A stretch of 64,000 nucleotides of DNA from Gonium pectorale (taxonomy: Eukaryota; Chlorophyta; Chlorophyceae; Chlamydomonadales; Volvocaceae). The number at the start of each line of letters is the position of its first letter. The first letter of the stretch is position 1. Under the pieces are notes generated by a model. That model saw only the letters and a program-made list of their open reading frames with translations. It had not been told where the DNA came from and did no database searches. Positions 24,731 through 38,306 of this stretch are shown piece after piece. The DNA is taken from the NCBI GenBank assembly GCA_001584585.1, contig LSYV01000051.1, positions 253,495-317,494 of the forward strand. The letters run 5' to 3'. The position numbers were made by a program, and so were the translations under genes.

Positions 24731-27408
24731 GGGGCGGCCTGTGGGGTCGTGGGGTTGGCTCCTTGCATCGCTGCGCGGTGGCTGGGGCAACACAGTCGTC
24801 CGCCGGCGAGGGTCCTCTAATGCGGCGCGGTATCGCGCTGGGCGCGTGTGAGACGAGGTGAGGGCGTTAACGCACCCTCGGGAGGTCGTGCATTGTGGAG
24901 GGGTGCTCTGGTGACACCGCAGCTCCAGGCGCTGCCATGCTGAACGGCTCTTCAAACTCCGTTGCGCCGTCTTGTGTGTCGGGTCTGCGAGGTGGCAACG
25001 AACACGGATAGCTGCGAAGAAGGCAAGTGGCGGTACGACACCCATGGCTTCCGGCGTGGGCGGCTGGTTTCTGAGTTGCGCCCGTTTGAATGATGTGGGC
25101 GCCAGACCGTAAAGTTGACACGGCGGACTGGCTTCTCGGGTGCCATCAAGAAAGTGCAAACGCCGGTGGAACCGCGTTGGTGAATGCAACAGCGTCACGG
25201 CTCCTGGAGCTCTGAACTGCCCGTGTTACGAGCGTATTAGGTCCCCCAGGCTTGAGCAGCCTGGTCTCTTTCTACACTGTTGTGCGGACGACGGCAACCG
25301 TGGGCGCTGTGCATGACAGAACTGGTCTGAACTAGCGGGTGGCGTGGAGCTCAGAGAGCCCCAATCAGGTCGTTATAACATAATCTAATATGTTCTCCTT
25401 GCTAAGTCCTCCTTTCGTAATGCCGGGTGCGGCCGTTTGGTGTGCATGCCGATCCTGAGGAGCTGGTATTGCAGGCGGGCCCGGGTACAGAACGTCAGAT
25501 GTAGACAGGAAGCACGACCTTATCGACCGCCCTAGATAAAAAAATTGAGACTTCTGCAGAGGAAGAGGCGGCGCCGAGTCAATACATAACTTGGTCGATG
25601 CCACAGCTGGGACTCATGTATACAAGATACAGATACCGATTACAGGCTCCTTATAGGAGCTTGCAGCAGCCGTGAGTTGAAGGCAAATTTGAGCCTGGCC
25701 TTTTTGTTGTGACCGACGGCTGCTCGGAACTCTGCGTGTCGCATCGGTGTTTAAGGAGCTGGCTCGCCGCTCAGAAGGTATGGATCAAGGAATGACCTTA
25801 CTTTCCCCAAAACTCGCCAACGCAATGTCCTGAACGACAACACAATCCACACTCACCTTGGGCACGGCCCGCAATGGCAGGTCTGCCGGTTTTCCGTACC
25901 GCGTCCTGAATACATGTAGCTCAGCTGTTACCACCACCCCGCGTGCTCAGCTGCCATGCATCGCCCCGGGTTCTGATTACACTCTCCGCCCCACGATCCT
26001 CAGCCCACATCTGCGACGTACGACGTCACGTGTGACAAGTCTGACACTTTCCCACCAAAACAGGTGTGGGGCCCAACCTAGAGCATGTGGAAGCAGAGAG
26101 CGCAAAGAGCTGTCGCTAAGGCCCGCTCCAGGGGCCCAGAAAGCAGCACAGTACTGCTCATCTCCGCATGCACATGCGGCACAAACCATGCCCCGCGGAA
26201 AGCTCCACACCCAGCATCAGCTTCACATTTGCCTGGAGCCGCACATTCTGCACCAGTCCAGAAACAACCGCCAAAGTATGAGCACATGCGTTTGCAAACC
26301 GCTGGATGTATGGCAGTCCTGGGCCATTCACGCCCCATGAGTGTGACGAAAGAACGCGGCAGTATGATGCTGGTTACGCTGGATAATGTTAGTGGGATGA
26401 TGACACCAGGCATGGCGGCCAGGATGGCCAATGCAGCTCCAAATCCTCTTCGTGTCGACAACCTTCCCTTCCAATCCTCTCATGACTGCCTACCCAGTCG
26501 TATGCTCAGCAGCAGAACACGACGTAGCGCCGCCGTGCTGCCGCGTCGGTCAGGCAGCCCACTGCCGGTAATGCGGTCCAAAGCCGGGACCGCCAATCAG
26601 GGCGGCCGGCAGGCCGAGCGCCCGAGCCACGAAGCCATGCCGGTCTCACAAAGTACCGGATCCATCCAACAGCTCCTCCACCTGAATGCCTTACAGCATC
26701 TGCGCAGCGACCTAGCAGACGTGACGTGCTAAGAAGACAAAGCAGCCCTGCCAAATGTCGGCGTCAATATGATAGTTGTATACTTGGTGATGCACAGTGT
26801 GATCAAGACAACACGATGGCACGGATGCAACGGAGGGCGGAGGCCGCGCTAGGACGGCAAATGGTGCCAATGGAGCACCCCAGGACTTGCACTCAACCAC
26901 CGTGCGCAGTACGGCAAACCAATCAGCTCACCAACCAACCAACCAACCAACCAACCAAGGGGTGCAGGCAACCAATGCGCGTGTGCAATACGGCGTACTG
27001 AGCAACACCCCATGTCCCTCTCCCAAGCCCCGTCCCCCATGTAACGTGAGAGAGCCCGTCAGTGCCGGCCAAACCGGCGACAGCACTGTGGGCAAAGCAA
27101 CTCTTCCGCACGCGCTGCTTGCCTTTGCGCAAAGCCCGCCAACGGATGCGAGTGCAGGCGAGCAACCCAACGCGCGCCTGCTCAAGCCCCCCCCCGCCCC
27201 CGCACTTCTGCAGCACGTTGCTCGCAGTCCCCTGCAGGTCGGATACTTGGTGGTGGTTGGCGCCTCTGACACCATTGCCAAAGCTGGCTACGTCTGCGGG
27301 CCGCCCCGAAGCGCATCTTTCCACCGCTTGCCTGTCAATCCCACAGCTCATGCTTTGCCCAGAGCGGCAAGCGGCAAGCGTCACGCACCCTACTTGTTTC
27401 GCTCCCGT
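24731..27408. other. Intergenic, convergent 3' ends
   Basis: The gap between the glycosyltransferase gene (+) and the large Ser/Ala-rich gene (-). The stretch 25350-25700 is noticeably less GC-rich than its surroundings. I find no open frame with protein-like features. TTACA at 26691-26695 (TGTAA on the minus strand) is a possible poly(A) signal for the minus-strand gene. A (CCAA)n repeat is listed separately. Confidence 0.45.
26931..26958. repeat. (CCAA)n microsatellite
   Basis: Seven uninterrupted CCAA units in the 3' flank of the large minus-strand gene. Confidence 0.92.
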
Positions 27409-30400
27409 TCATGCAGACAAGACGGCGGCAGCCAGGGGCGCAATGCTGCTGAGCCTCTCCGAGTGCTGTCGGCTCAGCCTCTCACCGGGCTGCCGCATGC
27501 CTGCGTGCTGGCGAGACGCGGGGATGTCCTCTCCGCTGCAGGCGCTGCCCCTGCGGCCACCAAGCCACTGCATGAGAGAGTCAAAGCTCTGCCTCCGCCC
27601 GCGGCTGCGCCGCTGCGGCTCCACTAGCTCGGTCGCAGGCACCGGCGGCTGCGGCAGTGGTAGGGGAGCGTCGGCCGCGCCGTGCGGTACACTGCGGCTG
27701 CGAGTCCGGCCGCGGCCGGGAAGGCCGGCCGCGCGCCGCTTTCTCCAGCCACACCTGCCACCACCACCACCACCACCACGACTACTACTACTGCCGTCGC
27801 CTGACAGTAGCGCTGTCGCCACGGCCGGCAGCTGCACCGAGGGCACAGTCGGGCTGCCGTCGGCGCCTCCGCCTCCGCTGCGGCTCCTCGGCCCCAGCAC
27901 GCTGGCGACCGTGGTGATGAAGTTGCGTGTGGCAAGCGAGAGGGAAGCGGCGCGCGAGGCGGAGTCGCTGATCCTCCCGCTATTGCCGCCTGTCGTGTCG
28001 CTCTCTGGTGAGGCTCGGGAGGTCGTGAAACTCAGGAACGAGGCCGCTCTTATCAGCAGGCTGGGCCGCTTGCGCAGAGATGCGCGAGTCGACGCGTCGA
28101 GGCCGTCGGAGGCGATCCCATCCGTACCCAGGCCTTTGGCTGACGAGCCGAGGGCCATGAACTCCGGGAAGTCGTCAGAGGAGCTCCGGCCGCGTTTCCA
28201 GGGGCTGCAACCAGCGCTGGCGCTGGCAGTGCCGCGGGCGGCGGGCTTGGCAGGCTTGCTGCTACCCCGGCCCACGAGGGAGCGGAGCATGCCGCGGATA
28301 CGAGACGCACCCATCTGCTCGGTGTGTGGCTGAGTGGCGGCGCCCTCGGCAGCGGCCTCCTCAGATGCTGGCATCTGTGAGCACGACTGCCTGTCGCGAG
28401 GTGCCTCGCCTGCGCGCTCGCGATGCACGGACCTGAGGGGCTCCTGCGCCGTCGCTTGGGGCGGGTGGGTGGCGACGTCCCCGCCCTGCAAAGCCGCCAC
28501 CAACAACACCGACTCCGAGGGCACGCCCCTTGCGGCCTCGCTGCCCGACTCTTGCAAGCTGTGAGGCGACGGTTCAGCCTGCGGCCGCGGCGCAGCACCG
28601 AAGGCAGCAAGGGAGGGCAGCGGCGCAGCCACCGTGCTGCGGGCTCGCGCCGATGCGCTGGGCGCTGCCTGGCTGAGTCCCACCTTGGGTGACGCAGCGG
28701 CGCCGTGGCCCGTGCCGCCCTCGGCGCGGTACGCTGCAGAGACGAAACTCCGGGCCGACTGGGAGCGTTCTCTCCACCTGCCGATGCCCGCGCGGACTGA
28801 GCCGTCATCGCCGCCTTGCATTGGCGCTTCCTCGACGGCCGCCGCCACAGCGAGCACCGAGGTACGGCTACCGCCGCTCCTCTCGCCCAGCCCGCCCTTA
28901 TGCGACGCACCGCTGCCGCGCCGGTCCAGGCTGGGGCAGGAAGAGAGGACGTTGAATCGCTGCGTGTGCGGCTGCGTCGTGGCCGTCGTACCGAGACGGC
29001 TGGGCTGCCGGCTCGGCCGCGGCTGAGAGCCCGAGGGGCGTCCGTCGACCGGCGACTCAGATGCAGTCCGTGACTGCGCGGGCGGGCAGGACGTCCGGCC
29101 GGCGTCCGAAGGTCGAGGCGTGGCGCAGCGGGGCGGCCGGCCGGGGGTGCTGGAGACGCAGCCGAAACTCTCGGCCTTGGTCAGCAGTCCGGGATGCGCC
29201 TGACTCGGGCCCCTCGGCAAGAGCGGAGGGGAGGCGGACCTCCCCCCCGACATGGCCCGTGCGATGCGAGCGGGGATCGAGCGGGCGGCGCCGGCTGCAG
29301 GCGTGAAGGACCCTGCATCGTCGCGCGACGGCTCAGTGTGGCCGGCCGGCGAGGTCGGCATCGCTACGGGGCTGGCGATGGGGTTGGTGTACATCATGGA
29401 GGCATAGCGGCTCGGGGTGCTGGGCCCGCCAGCCACGTCGCCGGTGGAGTACCCCCACTGCAGGGACGCGAAGGAACCGCGCGTGTGGTCGCAGCTCGCT
29501 GCGGCAAGGGCAGCGGCAGCAGGGGGAGCGGAGGGCATCGGCCGCTTCAGCGGTCGGGTGGCGTAGGTACAAGGGAGGTCGAGCGCGCGCGCATGGCCAG
29601 CCGCGCTCACGCATTGCCCGCGCCCGCTTCCCCTAAGCCAACACTTACATGGAGGCGAGCCACTCTGGTCCTTGAGCCTCCGCCACGGTGAGGACAGCAG
29701 CCGGCTGCCCCGTTCAAACAGGCTGGACCCCATGACCGACCCGCGGGTCAGCCCCGTGCCCGCCGTGAGCCCCGTGCCCGCATGGGAGAAGCGCGGGGCA
29801 ACCTGCTCCCGAAGGGCCTCCAGCGCGGCGCCCCAGCTCCCATCGCTGGCGATTGCGCTGGCGCCCCGCCCGGTCTCGCTGAACACCAGTTTGCGCTCTC
29901 TGCCGTGCGTACGGGATGGCTGAGGGCTGCTGCGAGCGGTCCCCACCGCGGGGCTGCTGCACCGCTTTGCGGCTCCGGCGGCGCCATCCTCCCCATCCTC
30001 AGCCTCCGGTTGTCTGCGACAGCCTCGATCAGCCGCTGTGGGGCTCTCCGGGAGGGCGTCCAAGTGGCGGCACGAGTAGGAGCGATGCTGCCGGTTGGTG
30101 CCGGAGGAGGTGGCGCGGCGTAGCGGCGGCGGTGCGCCGCAGCGGGGAGCGGCGGCCGCGGTCGTGGCCTCGGCGGCGGCGGAGGCGGCGGGCGCCGTGG
30201 CGCCCAGCATTTGGGACAGTTGGAATGAGCCCATACGCCAGGAGGGGCTGAGGGAGATGGCCCCGCAGCTGCCGCGCTCGGGGCGGGGGGCCGCGATCCC
30301 TGCGCGCAAGGCGGGGGAGGACGAGCTGGCCTCAATCACGATGCCCTTCAGCTGCGCCGGTGCCCAGTACCCCGGTAACGATGCCCGCCGTTGGGATCAA

Positions 30401-32020
30401 GCGATGCGGGGCTGGGCCACGAGGCAGCGAAAGCACAGGTGCAGCGGCAAAGAGGTGCGTAGTGTGGATGGGATGGAGCGACACCCCGCCACGGACTGCA
30501 CCGTGCACCCCAGCTGGACGGTAAGGCACATGCTGCCATGCACCCTCAGCGCTCCTCGAGTTGCCGCAGCGCCCCAACATTAAACCTGCTCTGTGCGTCC
30601 ACGGCTTCCGCACTCACACACACACACACACGCTCGCACCTGGGCAGGAGCGCAGGAACGACGCGGTGCCGGAAGAGTTGCCGGCCGCGTTCTGTAAGCC
30701 CTTCTCCGAGGGCGTGGAGTCGAGGAGCATGGGCGGGGGCGCCTCGGCCGGCGCTTCAACCTCCGCGATCGGGGACGGCTCGTGCCGCCTTTGCCGCTGC
30801 AGAGAGCGGCAGCCCGCCCTTCCCCAGGCCGCATCCTGGCTGCCGCTGGCCGGCTGGCCGTCACGCCGCTTCTGCGACTCCTCCAGCCTACTCAGAAGCA
30901 TCATGTCGTGCATGTCAAAGATCTCGGCGATCCGCCAGCCGGCGCTCGACATGAGCAACGAACCGTACCGTTCAACCGCCTTGCTGCAGGCCGTCGCCGT
31001 GCTCCCGCCGGCCGAGTCGAGGCTGGCTGCGGCGGCATTGCCGCACAGCGTGCTCGCCGCCGCCGAGACGCGCGCGTGCGAGGGCCCGTCCTCCGATGGC
31101 GGTGGCGTCCATGGCCCGGCGCTCGGCACACGCGCTGGCGCCGGCGCCACATCCGCATCCGGCGAGTCGCCACGCTCCACACTGTATTCCGTGTCGGTGC
31201 CGCTGAGGGCCGACCACCGGGCGGCCGCCACCGCCCTCGCCGGTGACGGCAGGAAGTGCGACAGCTCTGGGTCGCCGCCGCCACAACTCCCGTTGGCCTC
31301 CACAAAGCTCAAACAGTAGAGCGGGATCGTTTTGGGATGCATTGGCCGGAGGGGTGTGAGCCTGATGCTGGGACAGTGCAGCACCTTGGCTGAAAGCTCG
31401 CCGGCACAATCTCCCGCAGCCTCGTCTGCGAGCGCAAACGACGGCTGGGGCTGCTGTAGCTCAGGCTCTGGCCGGCGGTTCACCGCCCCTGCAGCACCTG
31501 CCTTGAGGGCCGGGCCTGGAGGGCTGCGCGCAGCAGCCGCGGCGGCTTCTGCCCCTGCCGCCGGCTCCGTTACGCCAACTGAAGACAGCTGGTTGTCTCG
31601 AAAGGCGTTAGCACCGTCCGGGAGGGAGCTCAGACCGGCCCCCAGCGACTGCCGTACGAGGCGCGCCTGAACGGCGGCCGCCAAGGCCTCTTCGGCCGCC
31701 AAGACATCGAACCTGTCCGCCTCGTGCAGTTTCACGCACGGTAGCCCCCCGCTGACCCCGGCCTTGGCCGCAATCGCTGCCGTTGCCTCATCCGCTTCGG
31801 CCACAACCGGTGTTGCGACAAATGTACTGTGCGACCAATGCTGTACTGCTTTGCCGGCGGTGGCAATGCCTGACGCATGCATATAGGACCCGCCGTCGCT
31901 GAGCGGCAGCGTGCTAGCACAGGAGGCATCCGCTGCGTCTGACTGCGCACTGCGGCCTTCAGGGGCCGAGGGAAAAGCCGCATCCCGCAACCGTTGGGCA
32001 TCGGGTGGGGCTTGTCGCAC
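27409..32020 (-). CDS. Large Ser/Ala-rich protein of unknown function
   Basis: I do not recognise this protein. Two very long open exons are supported: 30640-32020 (acceptor before 32020, donor GTGCGA) and 27409 to about 30351, ending in TGA, for roughly 1440 residues. They do not join directly: the first ends in phase 1 and the second appears to start in phase 0, so a small exon probably lies between 30352 and 30639. The 5' end is upstream of 32020. Most of the chain is Ser, Ala, Gly, Arg and Pro and looks disordered, with many possible phosphorylation sites (for example SGGRSASPP). Short more ordered patches are HPKTIPLYCLSFVEANGS, YGSLLMSSAGWRIAEIFDMH followed by DMMLLSRLEESQKRR, and SRIRGMLRSLVGRGSSKPA. 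The unbroken length of nearly 3 kb and acceptor/donor sites at the expected ends argue that it is real. Long plus-strand frames here are shadows. Confidence 0.65.
30611..30632. repeat. CA microsatellite in an intron
   Basis: A run of CA dinucleotides next to the donor site of the 30640-32020 exon of the Ser/Ala-rich gene. Confidence 0.85.
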
Positions 32021-34232
32021 CTGTTGGTCCAGTATAAGGGGCAGAGGCATGCAGAGGCATGCAGAGGCACGCGCCCGTGGTGAAAGGCAGAACAATCGAG
32101 CGGAGTGAGAGTGCGCCACGCACCATGGGTTTGCTTGTCGCTTGCACGTCAACCTCTGCCTGCGCTGCCATCGTAGTCATCGCGCCGCCACTCAAACGCT
32201 TTGTGGTGTGATAACCAGCTGTGTGCACTGCGACGCGCCTCGTGGCATCCTACGATGGCAACGCGTCGTCCCTCACTCATTCTTGACCAGGCTCCTGGTC
32301 CTGCAGTCCTTCCCCAGAGCAGTGTACTAACCTAGGTGCATAGTAGAAAGTCCCAGCAGCGACTGCCACCGCCTGCTGGTTCGAAAACGTGCGTTGAAAA
32401 GCGCGGCATTCAAAACAGGCAGTAGTGTGCCCGTGTATTATTGACTTTGGAGCAGTGAGCGTTTGCCACGTATTATGGGCGGCCGCAACGGTGCTTCCCA
32501 GCCGCTCCTGCGGTACTTGCCGGGCTGCTGGCGCAGTTCCGTTCTAGCCTATAGACGTCATGACCAGAAGAAAAATGCTAGTAGTACCGATTGACTGCTT
32601 GACGTTGGCGAATCTCGAACACTTTGGTCACACTGATGTGACTCCGCACGTGCGAGTTGCAGGAGAGGCCAGTCTTGTGTTGTCTAGTGTTTACGGATTC
32701 TGAGCTTGAAACTGGCCCTCACAGCATGCACGGGTTTCCTGACCGTACGTGCCCATCCACGAGGGCTCCTATATGTGGGTCCCGCCGCCCCTCCCCATGA
32801 CCCTCCCTCATCCACTTCGTCCTCCGTCGTCGCGCAGGCAGGCGTACGTTTAGACCACGTTGGGCTACGGCGCTGCGGAGGGCTGTTGCTGACCTCGGTC
32901 CCATAGCACGCCAGATACAAACCCTTCCTGCCGCTGCGGCCGTCGTGCAATTATGCGTTCGGCCGTGGGAAACCGCCATGCACATATCAAGCGAGATACA
33001 GGAAGATGCCATGGAGGCTGGGGAACATGTAGCGCTGTGCATGATGAGGGGTAACGGGCGAGCGCAGGGGAGACAGACTCCCCTGACAGAACATAACATA
33101 ATCCTTCTGAGTATGTTTAGGCGCTGCCCTGGGCCCGGCAGGCACCATCGCCTGCAGCCCAGCCTTCCTCCTGCTGGCCTGATCAGCAGCAATGGTTATG
33201 TAGAGAGTAAGGGCTGGAGCGTGTAGAGGTCACACACCGGCGCGCCGGCATGCAGCAGGAAGGCGGAGGAGCCACAGGCGCTGCCGGGCGCGTCGGAGGC
33301 GGCCCCATCAGCGACAGCGGCAACAGCGAATGCCACCAGGCGCATGGGGAGGTGGGCAGGGAGCGCGGCGGGGTGAGGGCTGGGCGGCGACGGGCTTCAG
33401 GTTTTACAGACGTCGCGTACACGGCGTCGCGCACGCAACGCAGTGGCGCTACGTAGCAAAAGACAACCAGTGGCCGTAACAACATGCGACGCCGCAGCTC
33501 CTGTGTCGTATGGGCAGACCCCACCGGGCCTCATACGGACGGCAGCCGAGCGGAGGCCGCTAGGCGGCGGTGCGTCGGGTGCAGTTCCACCCTCGCTGGT
33601 CGCTGCTCCCGGCGGGCCCCTGGGGCCGGTTGGGACAGCATGTCCGATGAGCTGAGGCAACGCCAGGGCTGGATGGGGCGGCACGGGCGGCGCGGGGCTG
33701 GGGAGCTCAGGCAACGGCGGGGCCGAGTTTGGCCCATGGGCCTGGGCGGCGACGGCGGCGCGGGGCTGGGCGGCTTAGGCGAGGGCGGGGCGGGTTGGGC
33801 GGTACAGGCGACGGCGGTGCGGGGCGGGGCGTACAGCTTAAGGATGTCCATGACTGACCGAGTACCCGTGTCTCGGGACTGGGATTGTTTTTCAGTACCC
33901 GATTAGGTACTAGTACCCGGTTTTCGATTCATTGTCGCATGGGGGAGGGCGTACAGGGCGAAAGCAGCGGTAGCAGGGCACATTCCCATCACCGCCCATT
34001 GCACCGTCGTACAGCATGTGTCATGTACGGTCGTGACCAACAACTCAACTCTGCCTCAATAACCATTATATCATACTGCAGACATCATTCATCGTGAACG
34101 GCCTTTCCAAACAAGTTCTTGATCATCCACAATCGAAGGCTTTCGGCTTGCATGCCATCTTGTTTTACGTCCGAATGTCTATTGTATGATACAAAATCTT
34201 ATTCTTGAACTTGTTTGAAGAAGGAGAAGCCC
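32021..34232. other. Divergent upstream region with GC-rich internal repeats
   Basis: This lies between the Ser/Ala-rich gene (-) and the LRR gene (+) and should contain 5' exons or promoters of both. From about 33640 to 33835 it holds imperfect copies of a GGCGGCGCGGGGCTGG-like unit. From 33885 to 34230 it is AT-richer, as expected near a promoter. No other gene is supported. Confidence 0.4.
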
Positions 34233-36959
34233 ATGATGGCAGTTGTCGTCAGCGAGCCTTGCAAGGAGATAGTGGGCGGCGGGAGCAATGCGAAATATAT
34301 AAAGGAGTGCACTGAGCTGTATCTTGGTAACAAGGGTATCGAGAAGCTGCGGGGCTTCGAGCCCTTCTTGAACCTGGAGAGCCTGTGGCTCAATGGCAAC
34401 AAACTGAAGAAGCTAAACAATCTGGAATGCAATAAGAGACTCAAGGCTCTATACGCCCAGGTGCGCTCCTGGACCCGCTACGGGCGAGGGGGTGGGGGAC
34501 ATGGTGTGTCGCGTGTCTCAGCAGCAGCAAATCACACCCGCATTGCGGCTGACACGCCTGCAGGACAACCAAATATGCACCCTGAAGGGGAGCCTCCAGT
34601 GCTTCAAGTTCCTTGAAACCCTGGACCTGAGTAACAACCTGGTGAGACGCGGGAGGCTGGAGGGCCGGCACCAACGGGCTCAAAAGGGCGACTCGAGACG
34701 GCGCGCGCCTGGCGGGGATGTCCGTGGCGGTACTCGTGTTGATGCCCTCCGCAGGGACAGAAGCCCAGTTTGGGGGCTAAGGAGGGCTTGTCCTTCGCGG
34801 TGCCTGAGCTTGGGTGCGCTTGGAGCTGGAGCCCGCCGTACAAGCCCATGGGCAGTCTCACCCTGGCCTCCCCGTGTTTCCACCCACTGGCGGCCATGCC
34901 TGCAGCGGTTTCCCGTTCTCCGTTTCCCGCCCTTTTTCCGAATCCGCCGGCCTCACGAACAATGGCAGGCGCCGCACAGCGCCTAGCCTCTGGTTCGTGC
35001 CCCATCAGACCTTACTGGGCTGTCCTGCCACGGGGGCGGCGAGTGGACGCGCGAGCCCGTTGTCAGGCGGCCGGCATGCCATCGCCGCCCCAACGCGCCT
35101 GGTTCGTCCAATAGTGTTGGCAGCTCCCCAGTAGGCAACTGGGAAAGTTGACAGCCCGCACATTCAAAAGCCCCGCCCGTCTGCCCCGGCCGACCCACAT
35201 CGCTCCGGCCTCCCTGCTGCGCAACGGCTGTCCGTTGCCCTATCCCGTCTTCACCGCACTGCTAGTCAGCTTTCTAACTTCAACTGTTGACCCTGTCAAG
35301 CTATGAAACTGCCATCCTGTGACCCCTCCCACGCCGCCCCGCGCTCGGCCCGGCTTCCCCGCAGCTGCGCGACCTGGACAAGCAGCTGGGCGTGCTGGAG
35401 AGATTCAAGTTCATCAAGGAGCTCAACCTTAAGGGTAACCCCCTGTGCGAGGAGCCGGACTACAGGCTCATAGCCATCCACCGAATGCCGGGGCTGCAGG
35501 TGCGGGCGGGGGTGAGACATGGGTGAGGGGTTGGCGGGCGCTGCGTTAGGGGCGTGCTCGCAAGCACACGAGCAGGCATCGCTGTGAACGGCGTCTGCCG
35601 TGCGGGTAATCGGGCGTTGTCATGTCGGCGCTGTGCGCAGGTGCTGGACCAGCACGTCATAACGGCGCTGGAGCGGCGCAAGGCGGCGGGCAACATCGGT
35701 GGGGATGTGGCGATCGCGACGGTGGCGTTCGGCAAGCGCGCACCGCCGTACGATCCGGCGTGGGACGAGAAGGTCCCCGACCGCTCCGTCCTGGAGACGG
35801 AGATGACCAAGGTGCGGACCGTGGGGTAGAGGGTTGGAAGGCATTCTCAGTAGAGAAGCCCTGGGGTGGGGGCTCTGGGCGTGAATGTGTTCAAAGCAGT
35901 GGCGGAACCTGGGATGTTGCATGAAGACTCGCAAGAGCTGTCCGTACCATGTGAACGTGCCCGGAAGGTCTAAGAAGGCGCAAAGGATCCCGGCAGTGGC
36001 GTACGTGTACGGGAGCCCCGGCCCCAACCCTGGCCCCCGCCCGCCCTCCGCCTGTCCGCTGCCCCGCAGGAGGCCGCCACCATTCGGGACACGCTGCGCC
36101 ACGAGGCCTACATGCGGGAGCGGGGCATGTTCCTGCACGACCCGCACCCCGAGCCGCCGCGCGGCTCCTCGCTGCCGCCCAACGCAGGCACGGTACGGGC
36201 GATGCAGGTCTGGCGGCAGCAGCACCCGGGGGCGTCCGAGTCGGGGCAGCTGCCGGAAGGCCCCGGCGACCCAGAGGCGACGCGGCGAGACGGCGCGGGC
36301 ACCAGCGGGCGCGACGCCACGGCGGGGGGGCACGGCAGGACGGCGGGCCTGGGCGTGAGCGGGAGCGGGAGAGGGCTGGCGGATGGCACGAGCAGGAGCG
36401 GCAGTGCAGGCAAGTGCATAGGCGCAAGTTCCGCTGGCTTCTAGTATTGCTGTGATAACCAAGAATGCGAACAGGGCCTTTCTGTGGTGTTGTTCGTGCT
36501 TGACTGCTTGTGTAGTAATTGCCAGGGCAGGCCGTTGCCTCCGACTTCCCCATTTGGGTCGAATGCAGTGTGCCGCTTCCCGTCCCAACCCAGATGCCTA
36601 TGTGGCGCGGGACAAGCTGGTCCTCTACTCACTGCGGCCGGGGCAAGACCTGCTGGCGGCGGGCCTTACCACGACAGTGACAAAACCGCCGTCAGGTGGG
36701 CGAGCGCCGCGTGCGTCCAGTACGTCAGTACAACGTGCCTCTCAACTCGCATGCGCACCATTGATGGGGCACACACGTGATATATACCGTACACGAAGAA
36801 GCCCTGTTGCGCGCCTTACACCGGTGTTCGCCCGACCGCGATGCCCGTGGCGATGCAGGGACAATCAGGTTCGAGCAGGAGGAGTACGAGGCGTTCCTCA
36901 AGCAGCGGGCGGCGGGGTCACCCGGCTGGCAGATGGGCAAGACGGTGGTACAGCTGTGA
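34233..36959 (+). CDS. Leucine-rich repeat protein, LRRC72-like
   Basis: SDS22-like leucine-rich repeat protein with a layout like vertebrate LRRC72, an LRR protein of undefined role. Seven exons join in phase to about 408 aa: 34233-34460, 34564-34641, 35365-35499, 35641-35811, 36070-36413, 36526-36695 and 36859-36959. LRR motifs: CTELYLGNKGIEKL, LESLWLNGNKLKKL, LKALYAQDNQICTL, LETLDLSNNLLRDL and IKELNLKGNPLCEEPDYRLI. The last is followed by MPGLQVLDQHVIT, the usual LRR cap. The remainder is charged and less ordered, ending with FEQEEYEAFLKQ. ATG at 34233 opens the frame just before the first repeat. The 36413 junction could instead use a GC donor after 36409 (AG then GCAAGT) joined to 36531; both keep the frame. 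A role in cilia is possible but not shown by the sequence. Confidence 0.85.
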
Positions 36960-38306
36960 CGCGCTGGATCTGCTAAGAAAAATTCCTATGTGCGTCGCCG
37001 CGGACGGGGCGGGCTGGGCCGCAACGGCACGCAGGGGCGTAAGCGTGGGTATCTTCGGTCGCAATGTGTGGAAACCTGACAAATGCACCGCATACTTGTT
37101 GGCTGCTGCAAATGTATGTCAGTCCCTCTGTGCGGTCTGCAGATGTCCCAGTTGGGTCCCGGTCTCGCATGATGTCTGAATGGACTGGCACGCTTTCTTG
37201 GCGTGGGTGTGTGCGCTCAAAGGCCCAAGCTCGGATCCACCGTAAAAACCAATGTATCAGTCAGGATGGCGGGGCCGGCGATGTATGCAAGCGGGCTGCA
37301 TTTATTCAACACATGACCGGCAACGGTTTGTGGGCTGCTTGCTAGCTTGGGTGCCGCAAATCGGTCAAGACCCGCGGAAACGGGCAGTTCCGGGCAGCAG
37401 TTCATGGAACGTCCGCCTGTCCCCATAAATGCACGCATACATGCTCTGGGTTGCCGTGCACTAAGGGACCAGTGTGCATGTGCATGGTGACGGAGGCAGC
37501 GCTCCTGAATTCGGGCCCGGGAAGGATGGATGCAGGGTGGTAACAGACCGTTGCTCAGTCGAACGCACTGGGGCTCAGCGCGACAGGGTGCACTGCAGGC
37601 CGAGTGGCGCGACAGACCGAAGGCCAGGGGCTTCGCTTGGCCGACCGAACCAAGCGTCATCAAACACCCACTCACGCGAACCTCGTCACTCGCTCAGTCG
37701 TCCCTTCACACACCTCCACACCACACATCAGTTGTCCCGAGTGCCGCGGCGCGCGTCCCGGCGCTGTTGCCGGCTGCGCCTCCTCCGAACCAAGCGACCG
37801 GCAACACGGGGACGCGCACCTGTAGCATCGGTGCGCACAGCCAGCAATACGAGGGCGCGCGCACTCGACGCATGCGGCCACACACGGCCATTGTCCCGCC
37901 TGCGCCAAAACCACCTATCCGCCCTCCCCAGTCGAACGGCTGGGCGGGGACCAGTAAGCAATCGCACGAGCGGGGCAAAGCAGCCCGCTTGCAACGAACA
38001 ATAGCCACGCGGCGCCGCCCGCACCTGCCGTGCTAAACCAGTGATGGGGTTCAGCTGGCAGCGCGACGCGCCGGCGGCTATATGCCGTCGCAAGGCTCCA
38101 AGTCAAACTTGTTGAATATGGGAGTCATGCGCAGCAGCGGATCTTGACATGTATACAGTGGCGAATGGGCATGGGTCACCCAAACTCATCCTAAGCCTAT
38201 GTCAAAACTGCAGCAGCTGCGGGTTAGGCGGTTGCCGGTTAAAAGGGGGAAATCATCTTCTCTGTAGATCTCACAACGGCTCGGTGGCACGAAATCCTCT
38301 CGCTCC
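36960..38306. other. Intergenic, convergent 3' ends
   Basis: The gap between the LRR gene (+) and NAB1 (-). It presumably holds both 3' UTRs. I see no gene and no clear repeat. Confidence 0.45.

Noticed and set aside
27062..28333. 423-aa plus-strand open frame
   Set aside because: Antisense shadow of the long minus-strand exon at 27409-30351; composition is Arg/Pro/Leu-biased with no domain.
32370..32400. GGTTCGAAA string resembling a tRNA B box
   Set aside because: No A box or cloverleaf pairing could be found around it; other GTTCGA strings in the window are in exons or lack arms.
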